The position numbers and the translations under genes are program-made. A DNA stretch of 64,000 nt from Pseudomonas cremoricolorata (GTDB taxonomy: Bacteria; Pseudomonadota; Gammaproteobacteria; Pseudomonadales; Pseudomonadaceae): assembly GCF_000759535.1 (NCBI RefSeq), contig NZ_CP009455.1, forward strand, positions 620,001 to 684,000, written 5' to 3'. This document shows positions 8,087 to 17,900 of the stretch, one piece after another. Position 1 is the stretch's first letter, and each line of letters starts with the position of its first letter. The notes below the pieces were generated by a model. The model had not been told where the DNA came from. It worked only from the letters and a program-made list of their open reading frames with translations, and ran no database searches.

Positions 8087-9277
8087 ATGACAGCCGGATC
8101 TGCCCCCGCGACCACCCCGCCCGCTTCATCGTCAGACCCCTCCGCCTCCAGCAGCCCCCGACAAGCGCTGTTCAAGCTCCTTGCCGATGTCAAATGGTGG
8201 CTGCCGGTCGTTTCAACGCTCATCTCAATCTCACTGCTCACCAAGTATCTTTGGGTGATTCATCATCCTGAGTTGATCCTGAGTTCGTTGGGTAATCCTT
8301 CAAACCTGGTCGCCTGGTTGTTCTTCAGTTTGCTGGTATTCGCATCGCTGCTGCTGATCGTATCGGTGCCGTCTTTGGTCTTTACGTTCAGCATCTCGAT
8401 ATGCGCGGTTGACCGAGAATTGGAAAAGGGCCTCGCCTCCCGTTTTGGCCTTATCGTAGTTGGGGGCTACTTACTGCTCTCGCTCAACCTGCTGGGCGCC
8501 CTCTTTGATTACGTCATGGCCCCAGTCTATTTCTTCCCCATCGTCGTGGTCGCTGCCATTCTTGCCTTGGTCGTTCTGCTTCGCCGTAACGCGATCTTGC
8601 ACAGCAACGTACTGGAACTGCCGCCCGGTCCCCGCAAACCCTGGCATCGCAGGCTTCACTACACATTTCTCGTTGTCTGGCTGGGTACGCTGCTAGCGTT
8701 CACCTCGATGACGGGGGTCATGCCCGCCCAACTCGCCATCATGACGTGGCGAGGTGCAGAGACCGGCATAGAGGCACTCGGGGCTATCGGTCTTTGCTTG
8801 TTGATGATGTGCCTGTATCTGGCGCCAGTTCTTGTGTTTTATCTCGCAAACGGCGACGCGATGCCGCGCACTGTCCGGGCCGCAAAGGTGTTGCTCGGGT
8901 GCATCTTCGTCAATGCCATGTTGTTGCCGGCACTCTTGGACCTGTGGGTATATTCCGCCGCCAATCTGATCAAGATCAGGGACAATACCGAGCTGAGCTA
9001 TGTATTGAGCGAAAAGGACTATCCGAAGGAAATCTTCAGTAGCGCACCATGGCAATTGGAGAGTTACGAGGGGTCGAGTGGTTTATACGGCGTCAGGGCG
9101 TTTCGTCAGTTCCGCTTCGGCGATACGTTGTTGATCTGTCCCGCCAGCGACCGAAACATCACGTTGAAAGAGATCGACCGCTACGCGCATCGCTGCATTG
9201 CGTTGTCCGACGCCAAGGTGCATGTCGCCGCTCCTGTATCACGCGAAGATGCCGCGACGGTAGCCAAGCCGAATTGA
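8087..9277 (+). CDS. Seven-span integral membrane protein, unknown function
   Basis: 396 residues. A Ser/Pro/Ala-rich cytoplasmic lead (1-30) is followed by about seven hydrophobic segments (roughly 38-56, 72-100, 120-143, 147-165, 192-210, 232-258 and 272-296). A soluble C-terminal tail of about 100 residues has no recognised domain but contains one Cys. AAGGAAGG lies about 13-20 bases before the ATG, a little far. The gene stands alone between the Mrr gene and the dehydrogenase pair. I do not recognise a family. Confidence 0.65.
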   Translation: MTAGSAPATTPPASSSDPSASSSPRQALFKLLADVKWWLPVVSTLISISLLTKYLWVIHHPELILSSLGNPSNLVAWLFFSLLVFASLLLIVSVPSLVFTFSISICAVDRELEKGLASRFGLIVVGGYLLLSLNLLGALFDYVMAPVYFFPIVVVAAILALVVLLRRNAILHSNVLELPPGPRKPWHRRLHYTFLVVWLGTLLAFTSMTGVMPAQLAIMTWRGAETGIEALGAIGLCLLMMCLYLAPVLVFYLANGDAMPRTVRAAKVLLGCIFVNAMLLPALLDLWVYSAANLIKIRDNTELSYVLSEKDYPKEIFSSAPWQLESYEGSSGLYGVRAFRQFRFGDTLLICPASDRNITLKEIDRYAHRCIALSDAKVHVAAPVSREDAATVAKPN

Positions 9278-9422
9278 TCCTGTACCCAGGCCTGCCCACG
9301 TTCCGCTCTGGTTCAACTATCGGAACGCGAGATGTCACTCGCCCCCTTTTCAAACTGAGGCTGGGTGGCTTGGTTTTCGGAAACGGAGCGCTCCCCGATT
9401 AACTTGACGAGGGGAAGCACTG

Positions 9423-9505
9423 AGGCCGGATAACCGGCCTTGATGCCATACACGGGGATTAGTTGATCGATTTGGCTGAGGGTATTGGGGCCGCCTTGCG
9501 GCCCC
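9423..9505. repeat. Two perfect hairpins in the 9278-9557 gap
   Basis: AGGCCGG-ATAA-CCGGCCT at 9423-9440 and GGGGCCGC-CTT-GCGGCCCC at 9487-9505 are perfect stem-loops between convergent genes. Neither has a following T-run on either strand, so they may be weak terminators or transcript-end stabilisers rather than classical terminators. Nothing else is seen in this 280-base gap. Confidence 0.5.
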
Positions 9506-9557
9506 TGACGGTTAACAGCAGCGACGGACCGTCCGCTACTGCAAGCGAATGCGTCAT

Positions 9558-10850
9558 CTACTGATTACGCGTCACCCGCCACACCGTATTGGCCAAATCA
9601 TCAGCAATGATCACCGCCCCCTTCGGATCCACCGTCACCCCCACAGGCCGGCCACGGGTCTTGCCATCCTCACCACGGAACCCAGTGGCGAAGTCCATCG
9701 GCTCGCCCGCCGGCTGGCCATTGGCGAACGGCACGAAGATCACCTTGTAGCCCACTGGGTTGTCGCGGTTCCAGCTGCCGTGTTCGCCGACGAAAGCGCC
9801 GTTGGCGAACTGTTCACCCATTTCCGGGATGGAGAAATCGACGCCCAGCGCTGCGACGTGGGAGCCGAGGCTGTAGTCGGGTTTCACCGCGATATCGACC
9901 ATCTCGGGCTTGAACGGCTGCACGCGCTTGTCGGGGTTGGGGCCCCAGTAGGCGTAGGGCCAGCCGTAGAATTTGCCTTCCTGGATGGAGGTCAGGTAGT
10001 CGGGGACCAGGTCCGGGCCGAGTTCGTCGCGTTCGTTGGCCACGGCCCAGAGTTGGCCGGTTTCGGGCTGGATGGTCAGCGCGGTGGGGTTGCGTACGCC
10101 GGTGGCGTAGGGTTTGTGCATGCCGGTTTCGGCGTCGATCTGCCAGATCATGGCGCGGTCGGTTTCCACTTCCATGCCGCGTTCGCCGATGTTGCTGTTC
10201 GAGCCAATGCCCACATAGAGGTAGCGACCATCGGGGCTGATGGTCATGGCTTTGGTCCAGTGGTGGTTGATCGCAGACGGCAGGTCGACCAGTTTGGTCG
10301 GCGCGGCGCTGGCTTGGGTCTGGCCGTCCTGGTAGTCGAAGCGCACTACCGCGTCCTGGTTGGCAACGTACAGTTTGCCGTCGTGGAAGGCCAGGCCGTA
10401 GGGGGCGTTGAGGTTGTCGGCGAAGACGGTCTGGGTTTCGTACTTGCCATCGCCGTCAGCGTCGCGCAGTAGGGTCAGGCGGTTGCCGCCTTTCACCTTG
10501 GTGTTGCCTTGGGCCTTGATGTAGCTGGCGATCACATCCTTGGGCTTGAGCTTGGCGGCGTTGCCGCCGCGGCCTTCGGCAACGAGGATGTCGCCGTTGG
10601 GCAGCACCAGGGTCTGGCGTGGAATTTTCAGGTCGGTGGCGATGGCGGTGACGTTGAAGCCGTCGGGCACGGTGGGTTTGCTATCGCCCCACTCGGCCGG
10701 CTCGGCGATCTTCATGCTCGGCAGCAGACCGCGCTCAGGGGATGGCAGCTTCGGATCGGGGCCGCGGGCCAGTTCGCTGTCGGCTTCGCCGCCGCAGGCG
10801 CTCAGGAGCAAGGCCAGGCTCAGGCTGGTCAGGGCGTAGGGAATTCTCAT
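9558..10850 (-). CDS. PQQ-dependent sugar (sorbosone) dehydrogenase-like lipoprotein
   Basis: 430 residues. The N-terminus is a lipoprotein signal ending in the lipobox LLLSAC, so the protein should be membrane-anchored in the periplasm. The body shows the six-bladed propeller pattern of the GSDH/sorbosone dehydrogenase family, with motifs such as LVLPNGDILVAEG, APYGLAFHDGKLYVAN, HHWTKAMTISPDGRYLYVGIGS, GMHKPYATGVRNPTALTI, EHGSWNRDNPVGYKV and GRPVGVTVDPKGAVIIADD. Family members oxidise aldoses or sorbosone with PQQ; the true substrate cannot be told. It overlaps the upstream DUF2231 gene by ATGA, a pairing that suggests the membrane partner carries electrons or organises the enzyme. Confidence 0.88.
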   Translation of the reverse strand: MRIPYALTSLSLALLLSACGGEADSELARGPDPKLPSPERGLLPSMKIAEPAEWGDSKPTVPDGFNVTAIATDLKIPRQTLVLPNGDILVAEGRGGNAAKLKPKDVIASYIKAQGNTKVKGGNRLTLLRDADGDGKYETQTVFADNLNAPYGLAFHDGKLYVANQDAVVRFDYQDGQTQASAAPTKLVDLPSAINHHWTKAMTISPDGRYLYVGIGSNSNIGERGMEVETDRAMIWQIDAETGMHKPYATGVRNPTALTIQPETGQLWAVANERDELGPDLVPDYLTSIQEGKFYGWPYAYWGPNPDKRVQPFKPEMVDIAVKPDYSLGSHVAALGVDFSIPEMGEQFANGAFVGEHGSWNRDNPVGYKVIFVPFANGQPAGEPMDFATGFRGEDGKTRGRPVGVTVDPKGAVIIADDLANTVWRVTRNQ

Positions 10851-11275
10851 CGCACACCTCCGTTACGCAGATTGCTCAGGCCCAGCCAGGCGGTGATGAC
10901 GATCAGCACGCTCACAAGCACCGACAGCCACAGGCCGGCGGGCATCACCGCATAGGCGTCCTTGGCGTGTTCGAAGGCGTTGACCAGGCCGATCACCCAG
11001 GTGATCAGCAGCAGGGCGAAGTACACCAGCGGGCGGCCGCCCTTATGCTCGGCGCGAATCAGGTTGGCCAGGGCGAACAGCAGCGCCAGACCTGCGAACA
11101 ACAGGCCACCTGCGATCAGCCAGGCGGCGAAGTTGGCCCACTGGATCTGGAAGCTGTTGGAGTAGGCGATGTCGCTCAGCAGCGCGCCAAGAAACAGCGG
11201 CACGCTGCCGCCGAGCAGAATCGAATGCAGCGGGCCGGGTCGGCAGCGGTAGTCGGGGTGGGTCGTAGTGGTCAC
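10847..11275 (-). CDS. DUF2231 membrane protein
   Basis: 142 residues with four predicted transmembrane helices (about 19-37, 48-72, 80-101 and 113-135) and the DUF2231 start pattern (RPGPLHSILLGG). Its stop overlaps the start of the sugar-dehydrogenase gene by four bases, so the two are translationally coupled. DUF2231 proteins have been linked to membrane electron transfer; here a redox partner role for the PQQ enzyme is inferred. Confidence 0.85.
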   Translation of the reverse strand: MTTTTHPDYRCRPGPLHSILLGGSVPLFLGALLSDIAYSNSFQIQWANFAAWLIAGGLLFAGLALLFALANLIRAEHKGGRPLVYFALLLITWVIGLVNAFEHAKDAYAVMPAGLWLSVLVSVLIVITAWLGLSNLRNGGVR

Positions 11276-11533
11276 GGTAGCTCCTTACCTGGGGTTCAGC
11301 GGGTCCGGGACTGACAGCGGGTGAAAAGCTCCGGTCCACCTGGCGAGCGCGGGGTGCGCTTAAGGGAAGATCGCCCGGTGTGCGCGTTGGTTCAGGTGCA
11401 TGTGGCCGCTGAAACGTTTTGCGACATACAGTACCGGCAGTGCGTCAAACATTCCCAAGCCAGCCCGACTGCCCAATACGCCGTACGCTTTGCTATGGTC
11501 CATGACGTGCACCCCACTGCCCTGGAGTCGATC

Positions 11534-12010
11534 ATGTCCACCGCATCCACCCGCCCGCCGCTGCCGCCGTTCACCCGTGAGTCCGCGATTCAAAAAGTCC
11601 GCCTGGCCGAGGATGGCTGGAACAGCCGTGACCCGGAAAAAGTCTCGCTCGCCTACACATTCGACACGCAATGGCGTAACCGCGTGGAGTTCGTCAGCAA
11701 TCGCGAGGAGGCCAAGGCATTTCTGACCCGCAAGTGGAAGAAGGAGCTGGAGTACCGGCTGATCAAGGAGCTGTGGACCTTCGCCGACAACCGTATTGCG
11801 GTGCGCTATGCCTATGAGTGGCATGACGATTCAGGCAACTGGTTCCGTTCCTATGGCAACGAGAACTGGGAGTTCAGCGAGGATGGCCTGATGCAGCGGC
11901 GCTTTGCCTGCATCAATGACATGCCCATCACCGAAGCCGAGCGCAAGTTCCGATGGCCGCTGGGGCGGCGCCCGGATGATCATCCGGGGTTGTCGGCGTT
12001 GGGGTTGTGA
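11534..12010 (+). CDS. DUF1348 (NTF2-like) protein
   Basis: 158 residues from the ATG at 11534, which has GGAG six bases upstream; the frame is open further upstream without support. It closely follows the DUF1348 pattern ([20 protein letters not shown], then [11 protein letters not shown] and [15 protein letters not shown]), a SnoaL/NTF2-like cone fold. The biochemical role is not known. It precedes the pyoverdine locus but has no iron-starvation box of its own and is probably unrelated. Confidence 0.85.
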   Translation: MSTASTRPPLPPFTRESAIQKVRLAEDGWNSRDPEKVSLAYTFDTQWRNRVEFVSNREEAKAFLTRKWKKELEYRLIKELWTFADNRIAVRYAYEWHDDSGNWFRSYGNENWEFSEDGLMQRRFACINDMPITEAERKFRWPLGRRPDDHPGLSALGL

Positions 12011-12058
12011 TCGTGCGTTCGGCTGCGGGTTGGCCTGGGTTGATCGGTGTCGCGCCTC

Positions 12059-12124
12059 AAAAGCTTCGCGGGTAAACCCGCTCCTACAGGAGCGGCTTTA
12101 GCCGCGATGGACCGCGAAGCGGCC
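12059..12124. repeat. Pseudomonas putida-type REP element pair
   Basis: GCTTCGCGGGTAAACCCGCT, beginning at 12063, continues with CCTACAGG and matches the well-known P. putida REP sequence. The following segment (12091-12124) ends with CCGCGAAGCGGCC, the inverted counterpart of the start, so this is a small inverted REP pair (BIME). It lies just upstream of the pvdO promoter and may insulate transcription from the DUF1348 gene. Confidence 0.8.
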
Positions 12125-12137
12125 CCAATCCAACCGG

Positions 12138-12161
12138 TAAATTTCCGACGATGACCCTCGT
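12138..12161 (+). promoter_or_regulatory. PvdS iron-starvation box upstream of pvdO
   Basis: TAAAT (12138-12142), 16 bases, CGT (12159-12161): an exact match to the ECF sigma factor PvdS consensus TAAAT-N16-CGT, about 77 bases before the pvdO start. Confidence 0.88.
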
Positions 12162-12237
12162 CCTCCGGTGACAACCCGCGCAGCCATTTCCTCTCGGCCA
12201 GCGCGTGTCTTTCACCTCCGGACCCGAGTCATCAATG

Positions 12238-13131
12238 AACCCGACCCTCAGCAGCCCCCTCACAGGCGCGGCCCTTGGCCTTCTGATGTGCGCTTTTTCT
12301 TCCTGGTCGCTGGCCGCGCAGCCGCAGCCGGGCGAGGTGTTCACCGACTGCAAGCCTGGCTGCCCGGAGATGGTGGTGTTGCCCGCGGGCAGCTTCACCA
12401 TGGGCACGCCGGAAGACGAACAGGGCCGTGAGGACGACGAGGGGCCGTTGCACACGGTGACCTTCGCCAAGCCGTTCGCGGTCAGCCGTTTTCAGGTGCT
12501 CAACGGCGAGTGGCAGGCCTACCTGAAAGACACCGGCTACAAAATGCCCAGCGGCGATGATCGCCCCGGCCGCGAATGCATCGCCGGCGTGCCGCGCTAC
12601 AGCGAAACCCAGGAATACAAAAGCCGCGACGCCAAGCGCTACCCGGCGGTGTGCATGAACTACGCCGAAGCGGAGGCGTATGCCGCCTGGCTGGCGAAGA
12701 AGACCGGCAAGTCCTACCGCCTGCTCAGCGAGGCCGAGCGAGAATACGCCGCCCGTGGCGGCACCACCGGCCCGCAGCCCTTCCCGCGCGATGAGGGCAA
12801 GCCCTACAGCATCGCCAAGCACGCCAACACCTACGGCCCGGAAGATGGCTTCAGCTACATCGCCCCGGCCGGCAGCTATGCGCCCAATGCCTTCGGCATC
12901 TACGACGCCCATGGCAACGTCTACGAATGGACCGCCGACTGCCAGAACGACGACTACGTCGGCGCGCCGAGCGATGGCAGCGCCTGGACCACCGGCGACT
13001 GCGTGGTGCGCATGATCCGCGGCAACGACTGGACCGAAGCGCCGATCTTCTCGCGCTCGGGCAACCGCAACTACCGCCACACCGAGCGCCGTGGCGACTG
13101 GCTGGGCTTTCGTGTGGCGCGCGAGCTGTAG
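12238..13131 (+). CDS. pvdO: PvdO, FGE-like protein of pyoverdine maturation
   Basis: 297 residues from the ATG at 12238, chosen because it gives a clean Sec signal peptide (hydrophobic to about residue 25, cleavage near SLAAQ); a GTG at 12205 is in frame but would bury it. The rest is a formylglycine-generating-enzyme/SUMF1 domain: MVVLPAGSFTMGTP at the start and GIYDAHGNVYEWTADC, RMIRGNDW and RGDWLGFRVARE at the end. PvdO acts in the periplasm in the last oxidation of dihydropyoverdine that completes the fluorophore. An iron-starvation box, and the pvdE gene immediately after, support the assignment over other FGE-family proteins. Confidence 0.87.
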   Translation, partial: NPTLSSPLTGAALGLLMCAFSSWSLAAQPQPGEVFTDCKPGCPEMVVLPAGSFTMGTPEDEQGREDDEGPLHTVTFAKPFAVSRFQVLNGEWQAYLKDTGYKMPSGDDRPGRECIAGVPRYSETQEYKSRDAKRYPAVCMNYAEAEAYAAWLAKKTGKSYRLLSEAEREYAARGGTTGPQPFPRDEGKPYSIAKHANTYGPEDGFSYIAPAGSYAPNAFGIYDAHGNVYEWTADCQNDDYVGAPSDGSAWTTGDCVVRMIRGNDWTEAPIFSRSGNRNYRHTERRGDWLGFRVAREL

Positions 13132-13144
13132 GGCCCCCAGCGCC

Positions 13145-13168
13145 TAAATCCCCTGTGCCGACGCTCGT
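13145..13168 (+). promoter_or_regulatory. PvdS iron-starvation box upstream of pvdE
   Basis: TAAAT (13145-13149), 16 bases, CGT (13166-13168), an exact consensus match in the 94-base gap between pvdO and pvdE. pvdE therefore has its own promoter. Confidence 0.88.
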
Positions 13169-13225
13169 TTCCCAACACACGTCGGCCACCTGGGCGCCGA
13201 CTTTTCGTTGCGAACGAGGTACCCC

Positions 13226-14875
13226 ATGACCGCAGCATCGCGCAGCGCCACCCGCGAACTCCTGAGCCTGCTCAGGCCGTATCGCCTGCTGGTGATTTCC
13301 TCCATCGTGCTGGGCATCATCGGCGGCCTGGCGGTGACCGCCCTGCTGGCGACGGTCAACCAGAGCCTGCACAACGCCAACGGCCTGGGCACAGGGGTCG
13401 TGCTGGCCTTCATCGGGCTGTGCGTGGTGGCGCTGCTGACCAGCATCTTCGCCGACATCGGCAGCAACTATGTCGGCCAGCACGTCATCGCCCGGCTGCG
13501 CAAAGACCTCGGCGCCAAAGTGCTGTCGGCGCCGATCGATCAGATCGAACGCTACCGCACCCACCGGCTGATTCCGGTGCTGACCCACGACGTCGACACC
13601 ATCAGCGACTTTGCCTTTTCCTTCGCGCCGCTGGCGATTTCGCTGACCGTGGTGCTGGGTTGCCTGGGGTATCTGGCCAGTCTCTCGCTGCCGATCTTCG
13701 CCATGACCCTGGTGGCCATCGGCATCGGCTCGGTGGTGCAGTACATTGCCCAGCGCAAGGGCATGCGCGGTTTCAATGCGGCGCGGGAAGCCGAAGACGA
13801 ACTGCAAAAGCACTACCAGGCCGTGGCCGAGGGCGCCAAGGAACTGCGCATCCACCGCCCGCGCCGGCACAGCATGCTCACCCGCAACATCCAGGGCACC
13901 GCCGACCACATCCGCGACACCCACGTGCGCTCGATCAACCTCTACGTGATCGCCAAGAGCCTGGGCTCGATGCTGTTCTTCGTGGTCATCGGCCTGGCGC
14001 TGACCCTGCAATCACTGTGGCCGGCCAACGACCCGGCGGTGATCAGCGGTTTCGTGCTGGTGCTGCTGTACATGAAAGGCCCGCTGGAAAGCCTGATCGG
14101 CAACCTGCCGATCATCAACCGCGCACAAATCGCCTTCCGCCGCATCGCTGACCTGGGCGAGCGGTTCTCCTCGCCCGAACCGCACCTGCTGCTCAGCGCC
14201 GACGAGACCCCGCGCGCACCGTTCCAGCGCCTGGAACTGCGCAACGTGCAGTACAGCTTCCCGGCGGTGGCCGGCAGCGACGCGTTCACCCTGGGGCCGG
14301 TCAACCTCGACATCGCGCCGGGGGAAATGCTGTTCATCGCCGGGGAAAACGGTTCGGGCAAGACCACGCTGATCAAGCTGCTGCTAGGCCTGTACACACC
14401 GAGCCAGGGCGAGATCCGCGTCAACGGCGTGGCCATCGACGCCAAGGGCCTGGACGACTACCGCCAGCACTTCACCACCATCTTCGCCGACTACTTCCTC
14501 TTCGAAGACCTGATGCACGAAGGCCGCACCCTGCCCAGCGACGCCGCGCAGTACCTGGAACGCCTGGAGATCGCGCACAAGGTGAGCATCGTCGATGGCG
14601 CCTTCACCACCACCGACCTGTCCACCGGCCAGCGCAAGCGCCTGGCGCTGGTCAACGCCTGGCTCGACGAGCGCCCGGTGCTGGTCTTCGACGAATGGGC
14701 CGCCGACCAGGACCCGGCCTTCCGCCGGGTGTTCTACACCGAGCTGCTGCCCGACCTCAAACGCCTGGGCAAGACCATCATCGTCATCTCCCACGACGAC
14801 CGTTACTTCGACCTCGCCGACCACCTGGTGCGCATGCACGCCGGCAAGGTGCTGCCGGCCCCGGCGCTGGCCTGA
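13226..14875 (+). CDS. pvdE: PvdE, ABC exporter of the pyoverdine precursor
   Basis: 549 residues from the ATG at 13226 (GAGG six bases upstream), the usual PvdE length; the TTG further upstream is not needed. An N-terminal membrane domain (six helices over about 15-285) is fused to an ABC domain with Walker A GENGSGKTT (about 374-382), signature LSTGQRKRL (about 470-478), Walker B VLVFDEWA and the H-loop ISHDD. PvdE half-transporters (cyclic-peptide exporter family) move acylated ferribactin from cytoplasm to periplasm, where PvdO and others mature it. The position between pvdO and the synthetase genes is the common arrangement. Confidence 0.92.
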   Translation: MTAASRSATRELLSLLRPYRLLVISSIVLGIIGGLAVTALLATVNQSLHNANGLGTGVVLAFIGLCVVALLTSIFADIGSNYVGQHVIARLRKDLGAKVLSAPIDQIERYRTHRLIPVLTHDVDTISDFAFSFAPLAISLTVVLGCLGYLASLSLPIFAMTLVAIGIGSVVQYIAQRKGMRGFNAAREAEDELQKHYQAVAEGAKELRIHRPRRHSMLTRNIQGTADHIRDTHVRSINLYVIAKSLGSMLFFVVIGLALTLQSLWPANDPAVISGFVLVLLYMKGPLESLIGNLPIINRAQIAFRRIADLGERFSSPEPHLLLSADETPRAPFQRLELRNVQYSFPAVAGSDAFTLGPVNLDIAPGEMLFIAGENGSGKTTLIKLLLGLYTPSQGEIRVNGVAIDAKGLDDYRQHFTTIFADYFLFEDLMHEGRTLPSDAAQYLERLEIAHKVSIVDGAFTTTDLSTGQRKRLALVNAWLDERPVLVFDEWAADQDPAFRRVFYTELLPDLKRLGKTIIVISHDDRYFDLADHLVRMHAGKVLPAPALA

Positions 14876-14916
14876 GCCAGCGGCGGCGAACCCGCGTGGT
14901 TCGCCGCCTGCGCCGC

Positions 14917-14940
14917 TAAATCCACCCCCGCCCCCTTCGT
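14917..14940 (+). promoter_or_regulatory. PvdS iron-starvation box upstream of NRPS A
   Basis: TAAAT (14917-14921), 16 bases, CGT (14938-14940), an exact consensus match 45 bases before the NRPS A start. It should drive the three-gene A-B-C operon. Confidence 0.88.
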
Positions 14941-14985
14941 CTTCCCCGGTACAGCTCAATTCCTCTGCCGACGGCGACGAAACCG

Positions 14986-17900
14986 ATGACGACCTCTCAG
15001 TTCACCCCTTGCGATGACGACCTGCTGGCCCTGTTGCTGGCCGACGAAGACGCGGTCGCGGATGCCATCGCCGTACGTCCGCAGGCCGCTGACGTCGACA
15101 CCACGCCGCAGCCGCTGTCGTTCGCCCAGCAGCGCCTGTGGTTCGTGCAGCAGTTCGCCCCGCACAGCTCGGCCTACAACCTGCCGCGCGCGCTGCTGCT
15201 CGGCGGCGCGCTCGACAGCGCCGCGCTGCAGCGTGCCTTGCAGCAGGTGATCGAGCGCCACGACATCCTGCGCAGCCGCTTCGTGCAGGTCGATGAACAG
15301 GCCTGCCAGGTGGTCGATCGCCAGGCGCAACTGCACCTGCAACACCACGACCTGTCGGCGCTGGGCGAGACCGAGCGCGAGCAGCGCGTGCAGCAGCTGA
15401 TGAACACCGAAGCCGGCACGCCCTTCGTGCTGGAACAGGCGCCGCTGATCCGCGCCAGCCTGATCGCCCTGGCGCCGCAGCGCCATGTGCTGCTGCTGAA
15501 CATGCACCACATCGTTTCCGATGCCTGGTCGAACCCGATTTTGATGCGCGACCTGGCCGCCGCCTACCAAGGTCAGGCGCTGCCGCGTCCGCCTCTGCAA
15601 CACGCCGACTACGCCCGCTGGCAGCGTGACGACTACCCCGCCACCGCCGCCCACGATCAGGCCGCCGCCTACTGGCGCGCTTACCTGGGCGAGGCCATCA
15701 CCCCGCTGTCGCTGCCCACCGATCATCCGCGCGACGCTGCCCGTGTGCCCCTGGCCGCCAGCCATGCCCTGACCCTGCCCGGCGAGCAGGTACAACGCCT
15801 CAACCGCTTCTGCCAGGCCCATGGCCTGACCCCGTTCGTGGTGCTGCTGGGGGCCTGGCAACTGCTGCTGGGCCGCCATGCCGGGCAAGACGACTTCACC
15901 GTCGGCGTACCCAACGCCAGCCGCAACCAGGCGCAGACCCAAGACTTGGTCGGCTATTTCGTCAGCAGTCAGATCTACCGCGCACAACTCGACCCGACCC
16001 AGCCGGCGCTGAGCTTCCTGCACGGCCTGCGCCAGCACGCGCTGGCCGCGCTGGAGCATGCCGACCACCCGGTGGAACTGCTGCTCGAAGCCTTGCAGTT
16101 GCAGCGCAGCACCCAGGCCAACCCGCTGTTCCAGACCCTGTTCAACTGGCGCGTGGCCGGCAACGAGCAAGGCCCCATGCAGTTCGCTGACCTGGCCCTG
16201 GACTTTCTGCCGCTGGGCCAGCAACAGGCCAAGTTCGACCTGTCGCTGGATGTCGCCTACAGCCAGCGCCAGGTCGAGGCGCGTTTCGAATACGACGCCA
16301 CGCTGTTCGAGGCGCCGCGCATCGCGCAACTGGCCGGGCACTGGGCGACGCTACTCGATGCGCTGCTGACCCAGCCGCAACAGGCCCTCGGTGAGCTGTC
16401 GATGTTCTGCGCCGATGAACGGCAGGCGCTGCTGGCGACCGGCCATGGCCCGCGCACGGCCTGCGGCGCTCTGCCCGCCGTGCATCAGTGGGTTTCCCAA
16501 CAGGCCGCGCGCACGCCGCAGCGCCTTGCCGTGTGCTGCGCCGAGCACAGCCTGAGCTATGCCGAGCTGGAGCAGCGTGCCAATCAGCTGGCCCATCGCC
16601 TGATCGAACTCGGTGTCGGCCCGGACGTGGTGGTCGGTGTGGCGCTGGCGCGCAGCGTCGAGCTGGTGGTCGGCCTGCTGGCGATTCTCAAGGCCGGTGG
16701 CGCCTACCTGCCACTGGACCCCAGCTACCCGGCAGAACGTCTGGACTACATGATCCGCGACAGCGGCACCGCCCTGGTGCTGCTGCAACCCGAGCAACGC
16801 CTGCCCCTGCCTGCGGGGGTCCAGGCGCTGGCACTGGACAACCTCGAACACTACAGCAACGCAACGCCGCAGGTGCCGGTGCACGCCGAGCACCTGGCCT
16901 ACCTCATCTACACCTCCGGCTCCACCGGCCGGCCCAAGGGCGTGCAGGTGCGCCATGGCGGCCTGAGCAATCACATGGCCTGGATGCACGCCGAGCTGCC
17001 GTTGCAGGCCGACGACCGCGTGCTGCAAAAAACCGCCTTCAGCTTCGACGCCTCGGTGTGGGAGTTCTGGCTGCCGCTGCTCAGCGGCGCCGAACTGGTA
17101 CTGGCCAGCCCGGCACTGAGCGATGATCTGTCGCTGCTCTGGCAGGAGGTGCACAGCGCCGGCATCACTGTGTTGCAGATGGCGCCGTCGCTGCTGCAAG
17201 CCTTGCTGCCCCAGGCCGAAGACGCGCAACTGGCCGGCCTGCGCCTGCTGGCGCTGGGCGGCGAGGCGCTGGGCGTAGAGCTGGTGATGCAACTGCAGCG
17301 GCGCTTCAGCGGGCGCATCGTCAACCTGTACGGCCCCACCGAAGCGACCATCGACACCTGCCACTGCACTCTGCAAGGCGCCCCCGATGGCGCCATCGCG
17401 CCGATTGGCCAGACCATCGACAACGTCCACAGCCATGTGCTCGACGGCCAGTTGCAGCCGTGCCTGGCAGGTACGCCTGGCGAGCTGTACATCGGCGGTG
17501 CGGGCTTGGCGCGTGGTTACCACCAGCGTCCGGGGCTGACCGCCGAGCGCTTCGTGCCCGACCCGTTCGGCGCTGGCGGTGCGCGCCTGTACCGCAGCGG
17601 CGACCTCACCCGCCGCCGCAGCGACGGCGCCCTCGACTACCTCAGCCGCATCGACCACCAGGTGAAGATTCGCGGCCTGCGCATCGAGCTGGGCGAAATC
17701 GAAAGCCAACTGTTGCGCCAGGCCGGCATCGCCGAGGCCGCCGTGCTGGCCCACGACACCGGCCATGGCCAGCAACTGGTGGCCTATCTGGCCCCGGCCA
17801 CCGGCAGCGACGCCCAGACCCTGCGCAGCGCCTTGCAGCAGGTGCTGCCCGACTACATGGTGCCGGCGCACGTTCTGTTCCTCGAACGCCTGCCGCTGAC

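Noticed and set aside
9423..9505. Rho-independent terminators for the membrane-protein or dehydrogenase genes
   Set aside because: The hairpins are perfect but no T-run follows on either strand, so they are listed only as hairpins.
12851..14011. A long minus-strand open frame opposite pvdO and pvdE
   Set aside because: Composition is low-complexity His/Gln/Arg-rich antisense; both sense genes are complete and supported by promoters.
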